A stretch of 64,000 nt of DNA from Pseudomonas fluorescens Q2-87 (GTDB lineage: Bacteria; Pseudomonadota; Gammaproteobacteria; Pseudomonadales; Pseudomonadaceae), in NCBI RefSeq assembly GCF_000281895.1, contig NZ_CM001558.1, forward strand, positions 2,112,556 to 2,176,555, in the 5' to 3' direction. The stretch's first letter is position 1; the number at the start of each line of letters is the position of its first letter. A program made the translations under genes and the position numbers. The notes under the pieces are model-generated. The model was not told where the DNA came from and ran no database searches. It was given only the letters and a program-made list of their open reading frames with translations. Below, in pieces: positions 7,632-17,135 of this stretch.

Positions 7632-8561
7632 CTATCGCCTTTCGCGAGCAGGCTCGTTTCCACGCTGTTGTGCATTGATGAAATCCACAAAAGCCCTCAA
7701 CGGCGAGGGCAGGTAGCGGCGGCCGGGGTAGTAGAGGAACGGTCCGGTAAAGCGCTGCCACCAGGGTTCGAGTACCGGCTCCAGGACGCCGCTGTCCAAG
7801 TAGGGGCGTAGCCAGTCCTCGAACAGGTAGACGATGCCCAACCCATCCACCGCCGCTTGCACCGACAGGTCCACCGCGCCGCCGATCCGCACGATCAACG
7901 GGCCGCTGGGGTCGACACTTACCGTCTCACCGTTGCGCTCATAGTCCCAGAGCGGCAACGCGCCGCTGGGGAATTTGCCGCGCAGGCACGCGTGTTGGAG
8001 CAGATCCCGCGGATGCTCGGGCCGGCCCCTGGCGTCCAGATAAGCGGGCGAGGCGGCTGTTGCAAAGCGCTGGAATCTTGGACCAATGGGGATGGCGATC
8101 ATGTCCTGCTCAAGGCGTTCATCGTAACGAATACCGGCGTCGCACCCAGCCGCGAGCATGTCGACGAAGCTCTCCTCGGCGACCACTTCCAGGCGAATAT
8201 CTGGATGGCTCTTGAGAAACGGCGTGATGATCGAAGGCAGCACCAGGCGGGCGGCACTGACCGGCACGTTCAGCCTGAGGGTGCCTGAGGGGCGGTCGCG
8301 GAAATCGTTGACCACGTCCAGCGCCGATTCGACTTCGCCGAGCGCCGGCACGATGCGCTCCATCAACCGCGCACCGGCCTCGGTCGGCACGACGCTGCGC
8401 GTGGTGCGGTTGAGCAGGCGCACGCCCAGACGGCTTTCCATGCGCCTTACGGCATCGCTGAGGCTGGAAGCGGATTTGCCGCTTAGCCGTGCGCCTTCAC
8501 GAAAGCCGCCCGCATTGACCACCGCCACGAAGGCCAGCAAGTCTTGTATATCCGTCGCCAT
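7632..8561 (-). CDS. LysR family transcriptional regulator
   Basis: A 309-residue LysR-type regulator. The first 60 residues form the winged helix-turn-helix (FVAVVNAGGFREGARLSGKS ... LNRTTR), followed by the periplasmic-binding-protein-like effector domain from about residue 90. It is divergent from the aldo/keto reductase at 8662, with 100 bases between the starts, so it probably controls that gene and itself, the usual LysR arrangement. The GGAGAG ribosome site supports the start. The effector is unknown. Its 3' end runs into a REP-like GCGAGCAGGCTCG motif. Confidence 0.9.
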   Translation of the reverse strand: MATDIQDLLAFVAVVNAGGFREGARLSGKSASSLSDAVRRMESRLGVRLLNRTTRSVVPTEAGARLMERIVPALGEVESALDVVNDFRDRPSGTLRLNVPVSAARLVLPSIITPFLKSHPDIRLEVVAEESFVDMLAAGCDAGIRYDERLEQDMIAIPIGPRFQRFATAASPAYLDARGRPEHPRDLLQHACLRGKFPSGALPLWDYERNGETVSVDPSGPLIVRIGGAVDLSVQAAVDGLGIVYLFEDWLRPYLDSGVLEPVLEPWWQRFTGPFLYYPGRRYLPSPLRAFVDFINAQQRGNEPARERR

Positions 8562-8597
8562 TGTTCTCTCCGTCGTACAGCCCGTGCTGATTGCACC

Positions 8598-8606
8598 TGA
8601 TTATCA
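8598..8606. promoter_or_regulatory. Candidate LysR operator in the divergent promoter
   Basis: The palindrome TGATTATCA lies midway between the two divergent starts (8561 and 8662), with a CTATAG -10-like box about 17 bases further on toward the reductase. The position fits a LysR recognition site; the assignment rests on symmetry and location only. Confidence 0.3.
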
Positions 8607-8661
8607 AGGGAATGGTCAACGCCTATAGTCGGCTCAATCATATTGATCCAAGGGGCACGAC

Positions 8662-9525
8662 ATGAACATTGCAGGCAAGGCAGGCACTTTTTTACTGGGC
8701 GACCGCACGGTCAATCGCATGGGTTACGGCGCGATGCAGTTGGCGGGGCCCCAGGTCTTCGGACCGCCGAAAGATCCGGCGGCCGCCGTCGCCGTGCTGC
8801 GCGAAGCATTGGCGAGCGGGGTCAACCACATTGACACCGCCGATTTCTACGGGCCCCATGTCACCAATCAGCTGATCCGCGAAGCGCTGCACCCTTACGC
8901 CCAGGACCTGGTCATCGTCACCAAGGTCGGCGCCGTTCGTGGCGCCGACGCGTCCTGGAACCCGGCCCACAGCCCAGCCGAGTTGACCCGTGCGGTCCAC
9001 GACAATCTGCGCAACCTGGGCGTGGAGGTATTGGAGGTCGTCAACCTGCGGGTATGGGGCGATCTGCATTCGCCCACGGAAGATTCCATCGGGCAATCGT
9101 TCACAACGCTGGCCGAGTTGCAGCGCCAGGGCCTTATCCGCCACCTGGGCCTGAGCAACGTCACGGCAGCGCAGGTCAAGCAGGCCCAGGGCATTGCCCA
9201 GGTGGTCTGTGTGCAGAACCACTACAACCTGACCCATCGCGACGACGAACAACTCATCGCTGACCTGGGCCAGCAGGGTATCGCCTATGTGCCGTTCTTC
9301 CCCCTGGGCGGCTTTACACCGCTGCAATCGGAGACCCTTTCCAGCGTGGCGGCGCGCCTGGAGGCGTCACCGCTGTGCGTGGCCCTGGCGTGGCTGCTGC
9401 AACGTGCGCCGAATATCCTGCTGATTCCCGGCACATCGTCCTTGGCGCACCTGCGGGAGAATCTCACCGCGAGTGAGCTGAGCATCCCCGCACCGATGCT
9501 CGCCGAGCTGGACGCACTGGTCTAG
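8662..9525 (+). CDS. Aldo/keto reductase
   Basis: A 287-residue TIM-barrel NADPH-dependent oxidoreductase. It has the family signature IDTADFYGPH (catalytic Asp and Tyr), VTKVG with the catalytic lysine about 30 residues later, and the QNHYNL strand; the NADPH-binding C-terminal segment includes LIPGTSSLAHLRENL. Such enzymes reduce aldehydes or ketones, often of xenobiotic or sugar type. AAGGGG precedes the ATG. Divergent from the LysR gene, its likely regulator. The physiological substrate is not predictable. Confidence 0.9.
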   Translation: MNIAGKAGTFLLGDRTVNRMGYGAMQLAGPQVFGPPKDPAAAVAVLREALASGVNHIDTADFYGPHVTNQLIREALHPYAQDLVIVTKVGAVRGADASWNPAHSPAELTRAVHDNLRNLGVEVLEVVNLRVWGDLHSPTEDSIGQSFTTLAELQRQGLIRHLGLSNVTAAQVKQAQGIAQVVCVQNHYNLTHRDDEQLIADLGQQGIAYVPFFPLGGFTPLQSETLSSVAARLEASPLCVALAWLLQRAPNILLIPGTSSLAHLRENLTASELSIPAPMLAELDALV

Positions 9526-9598
9526 GCCGCCAGGAAAGCCAACGTCTCGCCATCTTCCGGTATCAACAACCGGCCTGCGACGTTGGCCAGCGCGGCGC

Positions 9599-9676
9599 TC
9601 CAATTTGCAGCGGATGTTCAAGGCACTGAAAGGGCTTACGCCGGTGGCGTACCGGTGTAAATTCGGGCGTGTGTGA
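9599..9676 (+). pseudogene. C-terminal remnant of an IS481-like transposase
   Basis: In this frame the translation reads SNLQRMFKALKGLTPVAY, then about seven residues to a stop. This resembles the end of IS481-family transposases, where a phrase like L-Q-x-x-F-K-A-L-K-G-L-T-P-Y-E follows the catalytic domain. No other part of the element is visible, so only a 26-codon scar remains between the reductase and kefC. Confidence 0.4.
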
Positions 9677-9682
9677 CGCCGG

Positions 9683-11509
9683 TCAACCAGTCGTCTTTTC
9701 CGTTTCGTTGCGATGGTGTTCCTGCCAGTTGTCGACGGGGCGGGCACGGTCTTCGTTGAACATGTCCGTGAGCAGCGCATTGGCACGCCGAAAGGCATCG
9801 TGGCGGAACTTGAGGTCGTCTTCCGGCTGGGCGACGATTTCCTCCAGCATCTTGAGGTTCAGTCGGCGGAACTGATCCGCCCGCTCGCGCGCTTCGTAAG
9901 CCCCGACGCCCATGTGCTCCAGCGCACTGCGACCCAATGACAGCGCACTCTCGAAGGTTTCCCGCTCAGCCGCCTCCACGCCCATCTGCCGAAGGATGAT
10001 GAGGTGCCCCATGTCCCGCGCCCGCACGATCAACTGCAACGCGGGGAAGTGCTCCTGGGCCAGGCGGGTCAGCGTCAGGTTGTCTTCTCGATCGTCGATC
10101 GCATTGATCAGCACCACCGCTTGGGCCGCGCCGGCTGCGTGCAGCAAGTCGAGGCGCGTGGCATCGCCATAAAAGACTTTCACACCGAATTTACGCAGCG
10201 TCTCGATGTTGTCGGGGTCGTGATCCAATACCACCACCTCGACGCCGCAAGACATCAACAGACGTCCGGCGATCTGCCCGAAACGCCCGAACCCTGCGAT
10301 GATCACTCGTGGATTCTGCTGGTCGACGAGGTCGGATTCGCGTTTGTTTTTCTTGGCGACGGACTCGAAGCGATCCAGCAACACGATCAGCAAGGGCGTC
10401 AGGCACATGGACAGGGCCACCGCCAGGGTCAGGCTCTTGCCCCATTGATCGGTCAAGATGCCGGCCACGGTCGCCGCGCCGAACACCACGAAGGCGAATT
10501 CGCTGCCCTGGCCCAGTAACACCGCCTGCCAGGAGCGCTGGGCGGCGGGGACGTTGAGGAACCGGCCCGCCATCTTGATCACCAGCAGCTTGATCAGGAT
10601 GAAACCCAGGGTCAGGGTGATGACTTTCAGCGGTGCGTTGATCAGGGTGCCGAAATCGATCGACATGCCGACACCGATGAAGAACAGACCCAACAACAGG
10701 CCTTTGAACGGTTCAATGTCGCTTTCCAGCGCATGGCGGTATTCAGAGCTGGCGAGCAGGACCCCGGCGAGGAACGCGCCCATGGCCATCGATAAACCGG
10801 CTTCTTCCAGCAGAAAGCCAAAGCCGAACACCAGGAAAAGCGCCACGGCACTGAAAATCTCCCGCAAGCCTGACCGCGCTGCGAAGCGCAGCAGCGGTCG
10901 CGTCACGTATCGTCCCAACAGTACGACGATGGCGATGGCGGCGACGATTTTGCCAATCGATAGCAACAGCGCCGTGCCCGAAGGCGTGTCGCCGTGGGCC
11001 GACAACAACGGAATCATCGCCACCAGCGGAATGGCCGCGATGTCCTGGAACAGCAGCACGGCGAAGCTGCTGCGGCCGACGGCGGTGGCGGTCAGGTTGC
11101 GTTCGTTCATGGCCTGCATGGCGATGGCCGTGGAGGACAGGCTCAGGGTCAGGCCGACCAGCAGCGCTGCCGTCCAGTTCAGGCCAAGGGCCGTGCAGAA
11201 CAAGCCAATGGCAGCGCCACAGGCGAGCATCTGCAGGGCACCGCCACCGAACACCATCTTGCGCAGGGCCCAGAGCCGTTTGGGGTCGAGCTCGAGGCCG
11301 ATGATGAACAGCATCAGCACCACGCCGATTTCAGCGAACTCCAGGATCGCTTTTACATCGGTAATCAGCTTCAGCCCCCACGGGCCGATGATGCACCCGG
11401 CCAGCAGGTAACCCAACACCGGGCCCAGGCCCAACCGGACGGCAATCGGCACGATCAACGTCGCCGAGCCCAGGTAAATGAGCAGTTCAATCAGGCTGTG
11501 CGTCTCCAT
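9683..11509 (-). CDS. kefC: Glutathione-gated K+/H+ antiporter (CPA2 family, KefC/KefB type)
   Basis: A 608-residue inner-membrane antiporter. The first 380 residues or so are the Na+/H+-exchanger-type membrane domain of about 12 helices ([32 protein letters not shown]). A RCK/TrkA-N domain with the NAD-binding motif [10 protein letters not shown] follows, then a C-terminal tail. Kef proteins release K+ and acidify the cell during electrophile stress when glutathione adducts bind. The ATG at 11509 lies one base after the stop of the KefF-like gene, so the two are translationally coupled. I favour KefC over KefB because of the KefF partner. Confidence 0.88.
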   Translation of the reverse strand: METHSLIELLIYLGSATLIVPIAVRLGLGPVLGYLLAGCIIGPWGLKLITDVKAILEFAEIGVVLMLFIIGLELDPKRLWALRKMVFGGGALQMLACGAAIGLFCTALGLNWTAALLVGLTLSLSSTAIAMQAMNERNLTATAVGRSSFAVLLFQDIAAIPLVAMIPLLSAHGDTPSGTALLLSIGKIVAAIAIVVLLGRYVTRPLLRFAARSGLREIFSAVALFLVFGFGFLLEEAGLSMAMGAFLAGVLLASSEYRHALESDIEPFKGLLLGLFFIGVGMSIDFGTLINAPLKVITLTLGFILIKLLVIKMAGRFLNVPAAQRSWQAVLLGQGSEFAFVVFGAATVAGILTDQWGKSLTLAVALSMCLTPLLIVLLDRFESVAKKNKRESDLVDQQNPRVIIAGFGRFGQIAGRLLMSCGVEVVVLDHDPDNIETLRKFGVKVFYGDATRLDLLHAAGAAQAVVLINAIDDREDNLTLTRLAQEHFPALQLIVRARDMGHLIILRQMGVEAAERETFESALSLGRSALEHMGVGAYEARERADQFRRLNLKMLEEIVAQPEDDLKFRHDAFRRANALLTDMFNEDRARPVDNWQEHHRNETEKTTG

Positions 11510-11510
11510 T

Positions 11511-12032
11511 TCAATCTTCCTTCCAGGCGGCCAGGCGAGCGCCATAGTGTTCGATTTGTGCGTGTTGGGCGTCAGGGTCGGCGGCATAGGCGCCATGCAC
11601 GACCACCGGCTCCAGCCAGCGCATGCCACAGTAAATGGCCGTGGCGTGAAGAGGTTGGGCCAGCGCCGAAAAATCGGGGTAGTCGCCGATTGCAAAATGC
11701 GCGTGATCGCCACCGGTGGTGACGGTCCACAGCAAGCGCTTGCCTTTGAGGGCAACGGCGTCTTTACCGTAGGCCCAGCCGTGGGTGAACACCTTATCGA
11801 TCCACAGTTTCAGCAGGGGCGGTGCGCTGTACCAGTACATTGGGTGCTGGAGGACGATAAGCTCTGCTTGTTCCACCGCTCGCTGTTCCGCCTCGACGTC
11901 GATATCGAAGTTGGGGTAAAGCGCGTAGAGCGAACGTATGACCACGTCCGGGTTGGTCGACACTCGCTTGAGCATCTGCTGGTTGACCCGCGATTTGTCG
12001 GGGTAGGGGTGCGCATAAATGATAAGAATCAT
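11511..12032 (-). CDS. kefF: KefF-like NAD(P)H oxidoreductase, ancillary subunit of KefC
   Basis: A 173-residue flavodoxin-fold quinone reductase of the KefF/KefG/MdaB group. It opens [17 protein letters not shown] (FMN/FAD phosphate-binding loop) and has the conserved [21 protein letters not shown] segment near residues 70-90 and a TTGGDHAHF flavin-contact loop. KefF is required for full KefC activity and reduces toxic quinones. AAGGA precedes the ATG. Immediate coupling to kefC supports the call. Confidence 0.9.
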   Translation of the reverse strand: MILIIYAHPYPDKSRVNQQMLKRVSTNPDVVIRSLYALYPNFDIDVEAEQRAVEQAELIVLQHPMYWYSAPPLLKLWIDKVFTHGWAYGKDAVALKGKRLLWTVTTGGDHAHFAIGDYPDFSALAQPLHATAIYCGMRWLEPVVVHGAYAADPDAQHAQIEHYGARLAAWKED

Positions 12033-12115
12033 CGGTGAATTCCTTGGTTTGGCTCCGTCGATTCCTGTCTGTCGTGAGCGCGAACGATGGCATTGGGTCG
12101 AGCGATACAAACAAG

Positions 12116-12176
12116 AGCGCCTTCCCGGAACAGGGTCCAGGCCGGAAAAGCCGGACATCCTACCGAGGAAGGCGCT
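12116..12176 (-). terminator. Long inverted repeat between the histidine kinase gene and kefF
   Basis: AGCGCCTTCC (12116-12125) and GGAAGGCGCT (12167-12176) are perfectly complementary, with GCCGG/CCGGC pairing possible inside. The structure lies downstream of the kinase gene and upstream of kefF on the same strand, so it may end the two-component transcript or attenuate entry into kefFC. No U-run is present. Confidence 0.35.
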
Positions 12177-12209
12177 GAATGTTTAGAGCGGATCGGTACA
12201 TCGGGCACT

Positions 12210-13556
12210 TCAGTCAAGCGGCAGCGAGACCCTGGCCTCCAATCCGCCACCCCGTCGATTCCTCAGGATCAGCGTGCCGCCATGCTCCAGCACTGTCGCC
12301 CGCGCCGCCGACAGGCCCAGCCCGACGCCGCCGGTGTGCTTGTTGCGAGAGCCTTCGATGCGAAAGAACGGCGTGAATACCCGCTCAGCGTATTCAGGGG
12401 CGATGCCTGGGCCTCGGTCCAGGATGCGAATGACCACTCGGTGGGCGTCGACCTCCAGCCGGATGGCCGGTTCGTGCCCATATTTTATGGCGTTGTCGAT
12501 CAGGTTGATCAGCGCTCGCTTGATGCCGATGGGCCGACCCACATAGACAAGGCGATGGGCGCCGTCGAAGGAAACCTCGATGCCGGCATCCTTGAGATCG
12601 TCGACAATGGTGTGCAGCAACTCGGCCAGGTCGAAGGCGGTGGCGGTTTCCAGGCGCGCATCGTCGCGGAAGAACTCCAGGGCCGAATTGACCATCGCCT
12701 GCATTTCATCCACGTCCCTGAACAACCTGGACTGTTGCTCGGCGTCTTCGATGAATTCCCCGCGCAGGCGCATGCGGGTCAATGGCGCCCGTAAGTCGTG
12801 GGAAATAGCGGCGAGCATCTGCGTGCGGTCCTGCAGGTAGTGTTTGAGCTGGGCCTGCATGGCATTGAAGGCGAGGATCGCCTGGCGGATTTCGTGGGGC
12901 CCGATGACTGGAATGGGTGGCGCCTGGTGATCGACGCCAAAGCGCCTGGCGCCTTCGGCGAAGTGCTCCAGGGGCGCGGCCAGGTGCCGCGTAGCGATCA
13001 GGGCGACGCTCAACGTCGACAGCAGAATCAGGGCGATGATGATCAGGTTGCGTAACCATTCTTCTAACCCCCAGCTGCGCGATGGCACCGAGAACATCAG
13101 CCACGAATGGTCGCTCAATTCAATGATCGCAGCGTACTGACCACCGGGTTGACTGTCCGGCCAGTCGCCCGGCTCGTAGACTTCTATCCTGGCGTCCGGC
13201 CGGCCCAGTTGCTGGCGCAGGAAGGCCGAACCTTCGTTGAACTCCGGGTCGTCGATCACCGGCAACCGGGCATCTTCGTAGTGCCGCAACCATTGCGCGT
13301 TGAAACCCCGGTCGCTGGCGGCCATGGCGACGCCCGGCCTTTGGGACGGTGCGACGGAATCAACGATGCGCGTAATGGCGGCGGCCTTATCCATCAGGCC
13401 GGTTTCCATCAGGGGAGGGCGCGCCCAAGCACCGGCCAGCAGGCTGAACAGCTCATTGAGGGCCAACAAGGTCAGCATGGCGACCAGTGTGGTCAGAGCG
13501 ATCCAGCGCGCCACCGTGTCCCGCGGGCGAGGCGGGCCCGGGCGTGGCCATTTCAT
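12210..13556 (-). CDS. Sensor histidine kinase, EnvZ/OmpR-type
   Basis: A 448-residue membrane kinase. A transmembrane segment near residues 17-40 and another near 165-185 enclose a periplasmic sensor of about 125 residues, followed by a HAMP linker. The H box AISHDLRAPLTR has the phosphorylated histidine near residue 253; the ATPase domain has the N box NLIDNAIKYG near 350, DRGPG near 380 and GVGLGL near 361 onward to the C-terminus. The ATG overlaps the stop of the response-regulator gene by four bases, so the pair is cotranscribed and coupled. Signal unknown; the partner set is not a recognised named system. Confidence 0.92.
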   Translation of the reverse strand: MKWPRPGPPRPRDTVARWIALTTLVAMLTLLALNELFSLLAGAWARPPLMETGLMDKAAAITRIVDSVAPSQRPGVAMAASDRGFNAQWLRHYEDARLPVIDDPEFNEGSAFLRQQLGRPDARIEVYEPGDWPDSQPGGQYAAIIELSDHSWLMFSVPSRSWGLEEWLRNLIIIALILLSTLSVALIATRHLAAPLEHFAEGARRFGVDHQAPPIPVIGPHEIRQAILAFNAMQAQLKHYLQDRTQMLAAISHDLRAPLTRMRLRGEFIEDAEQQSRLFRDVDEMQAMVNSALEFFRDDARLETATAFDLAELLHTIVDDLKDAGIEVSFDGAHRLVYVGRPIGIKRALINLIDNAIKYGHEPAIRLEVDAHRVVIRILDRGPGIAPEYAERVFTPFFRIEGSRNKHTGGVGLGLSAARATVLEHGGTLILRNRRGGGLEARVSLPLD

Positions 13557-14272
13557 CGTTTCACCACGTGGGGGCTGAACAGATAGCCGCTGTTGCGCAC
13601 GGTGCGGATCATCGACGCGCCGGTGACATCGGTTTCCAGCTTGCGCCGCAGGCGGCTGACCTGGACGTCGATGCTGCGGTCGAAAGCGTCGAAGGTTTCC
13701 CCGCGTGCCAGATCCAGCAACTGCTGGCGGCTCAGCACACGGCGCGGATGCTCGGCAAATACCAGCAGCAGTTCGAACTCGCCGGTGGACAGCGGGATCA
13801 TGACTCTTTCCGGCGAGCGCAGTTCACGACGGGTGACGTCCAGTTGCCAGTTTTCGAATTCCAGGATCGGCCGCGAAGTGTCAATCAGCGAGCCCCTGGC
13901 CTCGCCGGTGCGCCTGAGCACGGCGCGCACCCGGGCCAGCAGCTCCCGCGCGTCGAAGGGCTTGGTCAGGTAATCGTCCGCGCCCATTTCCAGGCCGACG
14001 ACACGGTCGCTCAACTCGCCCATGGCGGTGAGCATGATGATGCCGACCCGATGTTCGGCCCGCAGGCGCTGGCAGAGCAGCAAGCCATTGTCCCCGGGCA
14101 ACATGACGTCGAGGATGATCAGCTCCGGCATCCGCCGCTCGACCGCCTGCCACAGCGCGGCACCGTCGGCCGCCACTTCCACGCTATAGCCGTGTTGTTC
14201 AAGGAATTTGCGCAAGAGGGCGAGGACTTCGAGGTCATCGTCGACCAGTAGTAAATGGCTCACGGCGGGCAC
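13553..14272 (-). CDS. OmpR-family response regulator
   Basis: A 239-residue two-domain regulator. The receiver domain has the acidic cluster VDDD at residues 10-13, the phospho-acceptor Asp55 in ILDVMLPGDNG and the lysine in YLTKPFDARELLARV. The C-terminal winged helix carries STGEFELLLVFAEHPRRVLSR and the recognition segment DRSIDVQVSRLRRKLE. It should bind DNA when phosphorylated by the kinase encoded next. The start here is a GTG with a poor ribosome site; the GTG three codons later is a possible alternative. Targets unknown. Confidence 0.9.
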   Translation of the reverse strand: MPAVSHLLLVDDDLEVLALLRKFLEQHGYSVEVAADGAALWQAVERRMPELIILDVMLPGDNGLLLCQRLRAEHRVGIIMLTAMGELSDRVVGLEMGADDYLTKPFDARELLARVRAVLRRTGEARGSLIDTSRPILEFENWQLDVTRRELRSPERVMIPLSTGEFELLLVFAEHPRRVLSRQQLLDLARGETFDAFDRSIDVQVSRLRRKLETDVTGASMIRTVRNSGYLFSPHVVKR

Positions 14273-14603
14273 GCAGGATGATGAATACAGGAGGCGATAC
14301 TAGGGGCAATCCATGGCCTGAGTCATATATTTCAATGCGGAAATAAAGTTGCGGATGGGCAATGTTCTGGAAATCTTCGGGCAAAAAAGCAGCGGCAGGA
14401 TGGCCTCGATGCCAGTCAGTTAAAAACCAGCCCTACACCAACCCCGTGGCGAGGGAGCTCGCTCGCGCTGGGTCGTGGAGCCGCCCTAAAAAAGCGATGA
14501 GCGCTTCGCACTCAAGCGGGAGCAAGCTCCCTCGCCACGGGGTTCGGTGTTCGGCTTTTAACCGGCATAGGCAACACCTCACTCCTCGCTGAGATAATCC
14601 CGT
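14273..14603. repeat. Gap with a REP doublet at 14446-14538
   Basis: This 331-base stretch separates the divergent response-regulator and mlaA genes. It contains one REP doublet whose left arm has GAGCTCGCTCGC in place of GAGCTTGCTCCC. REPs are unusual between divergent genes, so promoters must lie in the outer flanks: before 14446 for the regulator and 14539-14600 for mlaA. Nothing else is recognisable. Confidence 0.8.
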
Positions 14604-15386
14604 ATGCCGATTCCCAAGCCTGCTTCGATGTTTGTTCGACCCGCCGTTGTGGTTGTCCTGGCTGCCCTCACCAGCGCCTGCACCAGCACGCCACCTGCTA
14701 CGGCGGGGGCTTGCGAAAGCGCGACCTACACCGTCCACGATCCCGCAGAACCGGTCAACCGCGGTATTTTCGCCTTCAACCGGACTGTGGACGACTATGT
14801 CTTGGCCCCCGTTGCCCGTGGTTATCTCAAGCTCCCGGAGTTCGTGCAGGCCGGCGTCCATAATTTCGTCGCCAACTTCGGCGAACCCAAGGTGTTCATC
14901 AATGACCTGCTGCAAGGCAACGCTCAACGCTCGGTCAATACCCTGGGGCGTTTTGCGATCAACACCACCGTCGGCATCGTTGGTTTGATCGATGTGTCGG
15001 GCAAGCTGGGCATCGAGCGGCACAAGGCTGATTTTGGCCAGACCTTCGGCGTCTGGAACATCGCCTCCGGCCCGATCGTTGAGCTGCCGCTGCTGGGCAG
15101 CAGCAACCTGCGGGATGCGACGGGCAAGGTGGTGAGTTTTGCCGTCGACCCGTTCGGCGACAACAGCGATACCGTCGAGACGCTGGGCACGGTCAATACC
15201 GTAGGCGGGATAGTCGACGGCCGCGCCGAGGCGTTGCCGCTGACGGATGAGTTGCAGACCCGGCCGGACTACTACTCGGCACTGCGAGACGCGACAGCAC
15301 AACGGCGCGCCGATCTTGTCGCCCAGGGCAAATTGGGTTCGGCGGTCAACGCCGAGTGCCCGGATGGAAAAACCGCCAATGAATAG
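14604..15386 (+). CDS. mlaA: MlaA (VacJ) family outer-membrane lipoprotein
   Basis: A 260-residue lipoprotein with signal peptide and lipobox (LTSAC) and the MlaA core: DPAEPVNRGIFAFNRTVDDYV, the NFGEPKVFINDLLQG segment, RFAINTTVGIVGLIDVS and DFGQTFGVWN. MlaA sits in the outer membrane with porins and removes mislocalised phospholipids from the outer leaflet, passing them to MlaC and the MlaFEDB transporter. The other mla genes are not nearby, as is normal in Pseudomonas. Translation may start at 14604 or at the ATG at 14628. The stop overlaps the start of the next small gene. Confidence 0.92.
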   Translation: MPIPKPASMFVRPAVVVVLAALTSACTSTPPATAGACESATYTVHDPAEPVNRGIFAFNRTVDDYVLAPVARGYLKLPEFVQAGVHNFVANFGEPKVFINDLLQGNAQRSVNTLGRFAINTTVGIVGLIDVSGKLGIERHKADFGQTFGVWNIASGPIVELPLLGSSNLRDATGKVVSFAVDPFGDNSDTVETLGTVNTVGGIVDGRAEALPLTDELQTRPDYYSALRDATAQRRADLVAQGKLGSAVNAECPDGKTANE

Positions 15387-15633
15387 CGATGTGCTGGTGT
15401 TGCATCGGCGAGTCAAAATCATCGGCCAGGGCTCGCTGCATTGCCGGGAGCTTGAGCTGCGGCTGGCGGAGGATGGTCGGCATGTCTTGCTCAGTCGCTA
15501 CTTGGAGTTGTACCGCCAGGAGCAACTGGGCGAGTGCACGGTCGAGCATTATCGAGTGCCCCTGGCGAGCATGATTCGCTGGATGGTCCACAACGGGGAG
15601 CGGGGCGGCGCTGAATCGCTGTGCCAGGGCTGA
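15379..15633 (+). CDS. Small conserved-looking protein coupled to mlaA
   Basis: An 84-residue reading frame whose ATG lies inside the last codons of mlaA, implying translational coupling. It reads as a soluble basic protein with alternating strands (VLVLHRRVKIIG, LHCRELELRLAEDG, HVLLSRYLELY), with no signal peptide or membrane segment. No family is recognised; a role with MlaA is only suggested by coupling. Confidence 0.55.
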   Translation: MNSDVLVLHRRVKIIGQGSLHCRELELRLAEDGRHVLLSRYLELYRQEQLGECTVEHYRVPLASMIRWMVHNGERGGAESLCQG

Positions 15634-15766
15634 ATTGGAGGCTTCATGAGGTAAAAGACATGAAACATTTTCACATAATTGCAGGGTAATTATGGTTGTA
15701 CGATGTCGTATGAAATATGTTCGACTGTGGCCGTTTCTCACAAAAAAAATAACGGAGATTCCATCC

Positions 15767-17068
15767 ATGACGAGCATTCCTTCCGTTGAGGATCAGGCTG
15801 CGGCCCCAGCGCAAAGCCGTTTCGTGCGCCTGTTGAAGCTTCTTGGTCCCGGCATCATCGCTGTATTGTCCTGGCTCGGCGCAGGCGACCTGATCACCTC
15901 TTCCGTGGCCGGCTCGAACTACGGCTACGCCATGATGTGGGTGTTGGCGGTATCGCTTTTGCTTCGCTACCTGATCGTCAACATCATCGCGCGTTTCCAG
16001 CTCTGCAATAACCAGGGCATGACCATCCTGCAGGGCTACGCCCAGCTCAATCCCTTCTTCGCCTGGTTCCTGCTGGTGTATGCGCTGCTCATGGGACACC
16101 TGATGAATGCCTACATGATCAAGGGCGCCGGTGAGGCCTTGGCCATGTTGCTGAAGACCGATTACCCGCTGCTCTGTTCGGTGGCGGTGGTGTTGGCGGT
16201 GTGGATGCTGGTCGGTCGCAATATCTATTCGATGATCGAAGGCGTGATGAAAGCGCTGCTGGCGATCATGACCCTGGCGTTCCTGGCCTTGGCGGTGATG
16301 TCCGGCCCTGATGTAGTCGGGATCGTCAAAGGCACCATTGGCTTCAGCATCCCGCCCGATGAAGGCGTGCACGGCGCGCTGCTGGTGGCGGTCTCGGTGA
16401 TCGGTGCGGTGGCCGGTTCCATCGCCAACTTCGTTCACCCCTATGTCATGCGTCAGAAGGGCTGGGTCGGGCCGCAGCACAAGCGCATCCAGCGTAACGA
16501 CCTGCTGTTTGCGGTGTTCGTCGGGATCATCATCAACCTGGCCATCTGGATCGTCGGCGCGGAAATCCTGCGGCCCAATGGCATTGAGGTGAACACCCTC
16601 GGCGACCTGGGCAAAGCCCTGGAAATGTACTTCGGCCCGATCGGTTGGTACGTGTTCTTCATCGGCGTGTTCGCCACGCTGTTCGCCAGCGTTTCCGGCA
16701 AGACCACGGCATTTCCGATGCTCATCACCGATGCCTTCCAGCACGTCAAGCCAGAACGTCGGGAGCGCTACGGTAAAGAATTCCACCGAGACCCGGCGCA
16801 CAAATGGTTCATGCTGTTCATCCTCGTGACGCCATTGATCTGGTCGCTGCCCGGCATGCCTGACTTCGTCACGCTGACCATCGGCGTCAACGCGCTGAAC
16901 ATCGTTGGCTTGCCGGTCATCTCCCTGGGCCTGTTGATCATGTCCAACCAGAAATCGCTTCTGGGCAAGGAATACCGCAACAACCTGTTCGAGAACATCG
17001 CACTGGTCTTTGCCACGGGCCTGGCGCTCTGGGTTGCGTTCCAGTTGGGCGTCGACCTGTTCACCTGA
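15767..17068 (+). CDS. Nramp-like membrane transporter, divergent clade
   Basis: A 433-residue protein with about 11 membrane helices and the Nramp fold signature GPGIIAVLSWLGAGDLITSSVAG in helix 1. Canonical Nramp metal transporters have D-P-G-N at this place and (A/M)-x-x-M-P-H in helix 6; here the helix-1 site reads GAGD and the helix-6 region reads SIANFVHPYVM, so the usual Mn/Fe ligands are missing. It belongs to the COG1914-type clade with non-canonical sites, and the transported substrate is uncertain. The start at 15767 has an ACGGAG site; the longer frame upstream is not needed. Confidence 0.8.
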   Translation: MTSIPSVEDQAAAPAQSRFVRLLKLLGPGIIAVLSWLGAGDLITSSVAGSNYGYAMMWVLAVSLLLRYLIVNIIARFQLCNNQGMTILQGYAQLNPFFAWFLLVYALLMGHLMNAYMIKGAGEALAMLLKTDYPLLCSVAVVLAVWMLVGRNIYSMIEGVMKALLAIMTLAFLALAVMSGPDVVGIVKGTIGFSIPPDEGVHGALLVAVSVIGAVAGSIANFVHPYVMRQKGWVGPQHKRIQRNDLLFAVFVGIIINLAIWIVGAEILRPNGIEVNTLGDLGKALEMYFGPIGWYVFFIGVFATLFASVSGKTTAFPMLITDAFQHVKPERRERYGKEFHRDPAHKWFMLFILVTPLIWSLPGMPDFVTLTIGVNALNIVGLPVISLGLLIMSNQKSLLGKEYRNNLFENIALVFATGLALWVAFQLGVDLFT

Positions 17069-17135
17069 GATTGGCCTTCATCCGAAAGAGGGGCTGCTAG
17101 ACTTCACCGTCCAGTCCCTCTCTAGGAGAATCCGG

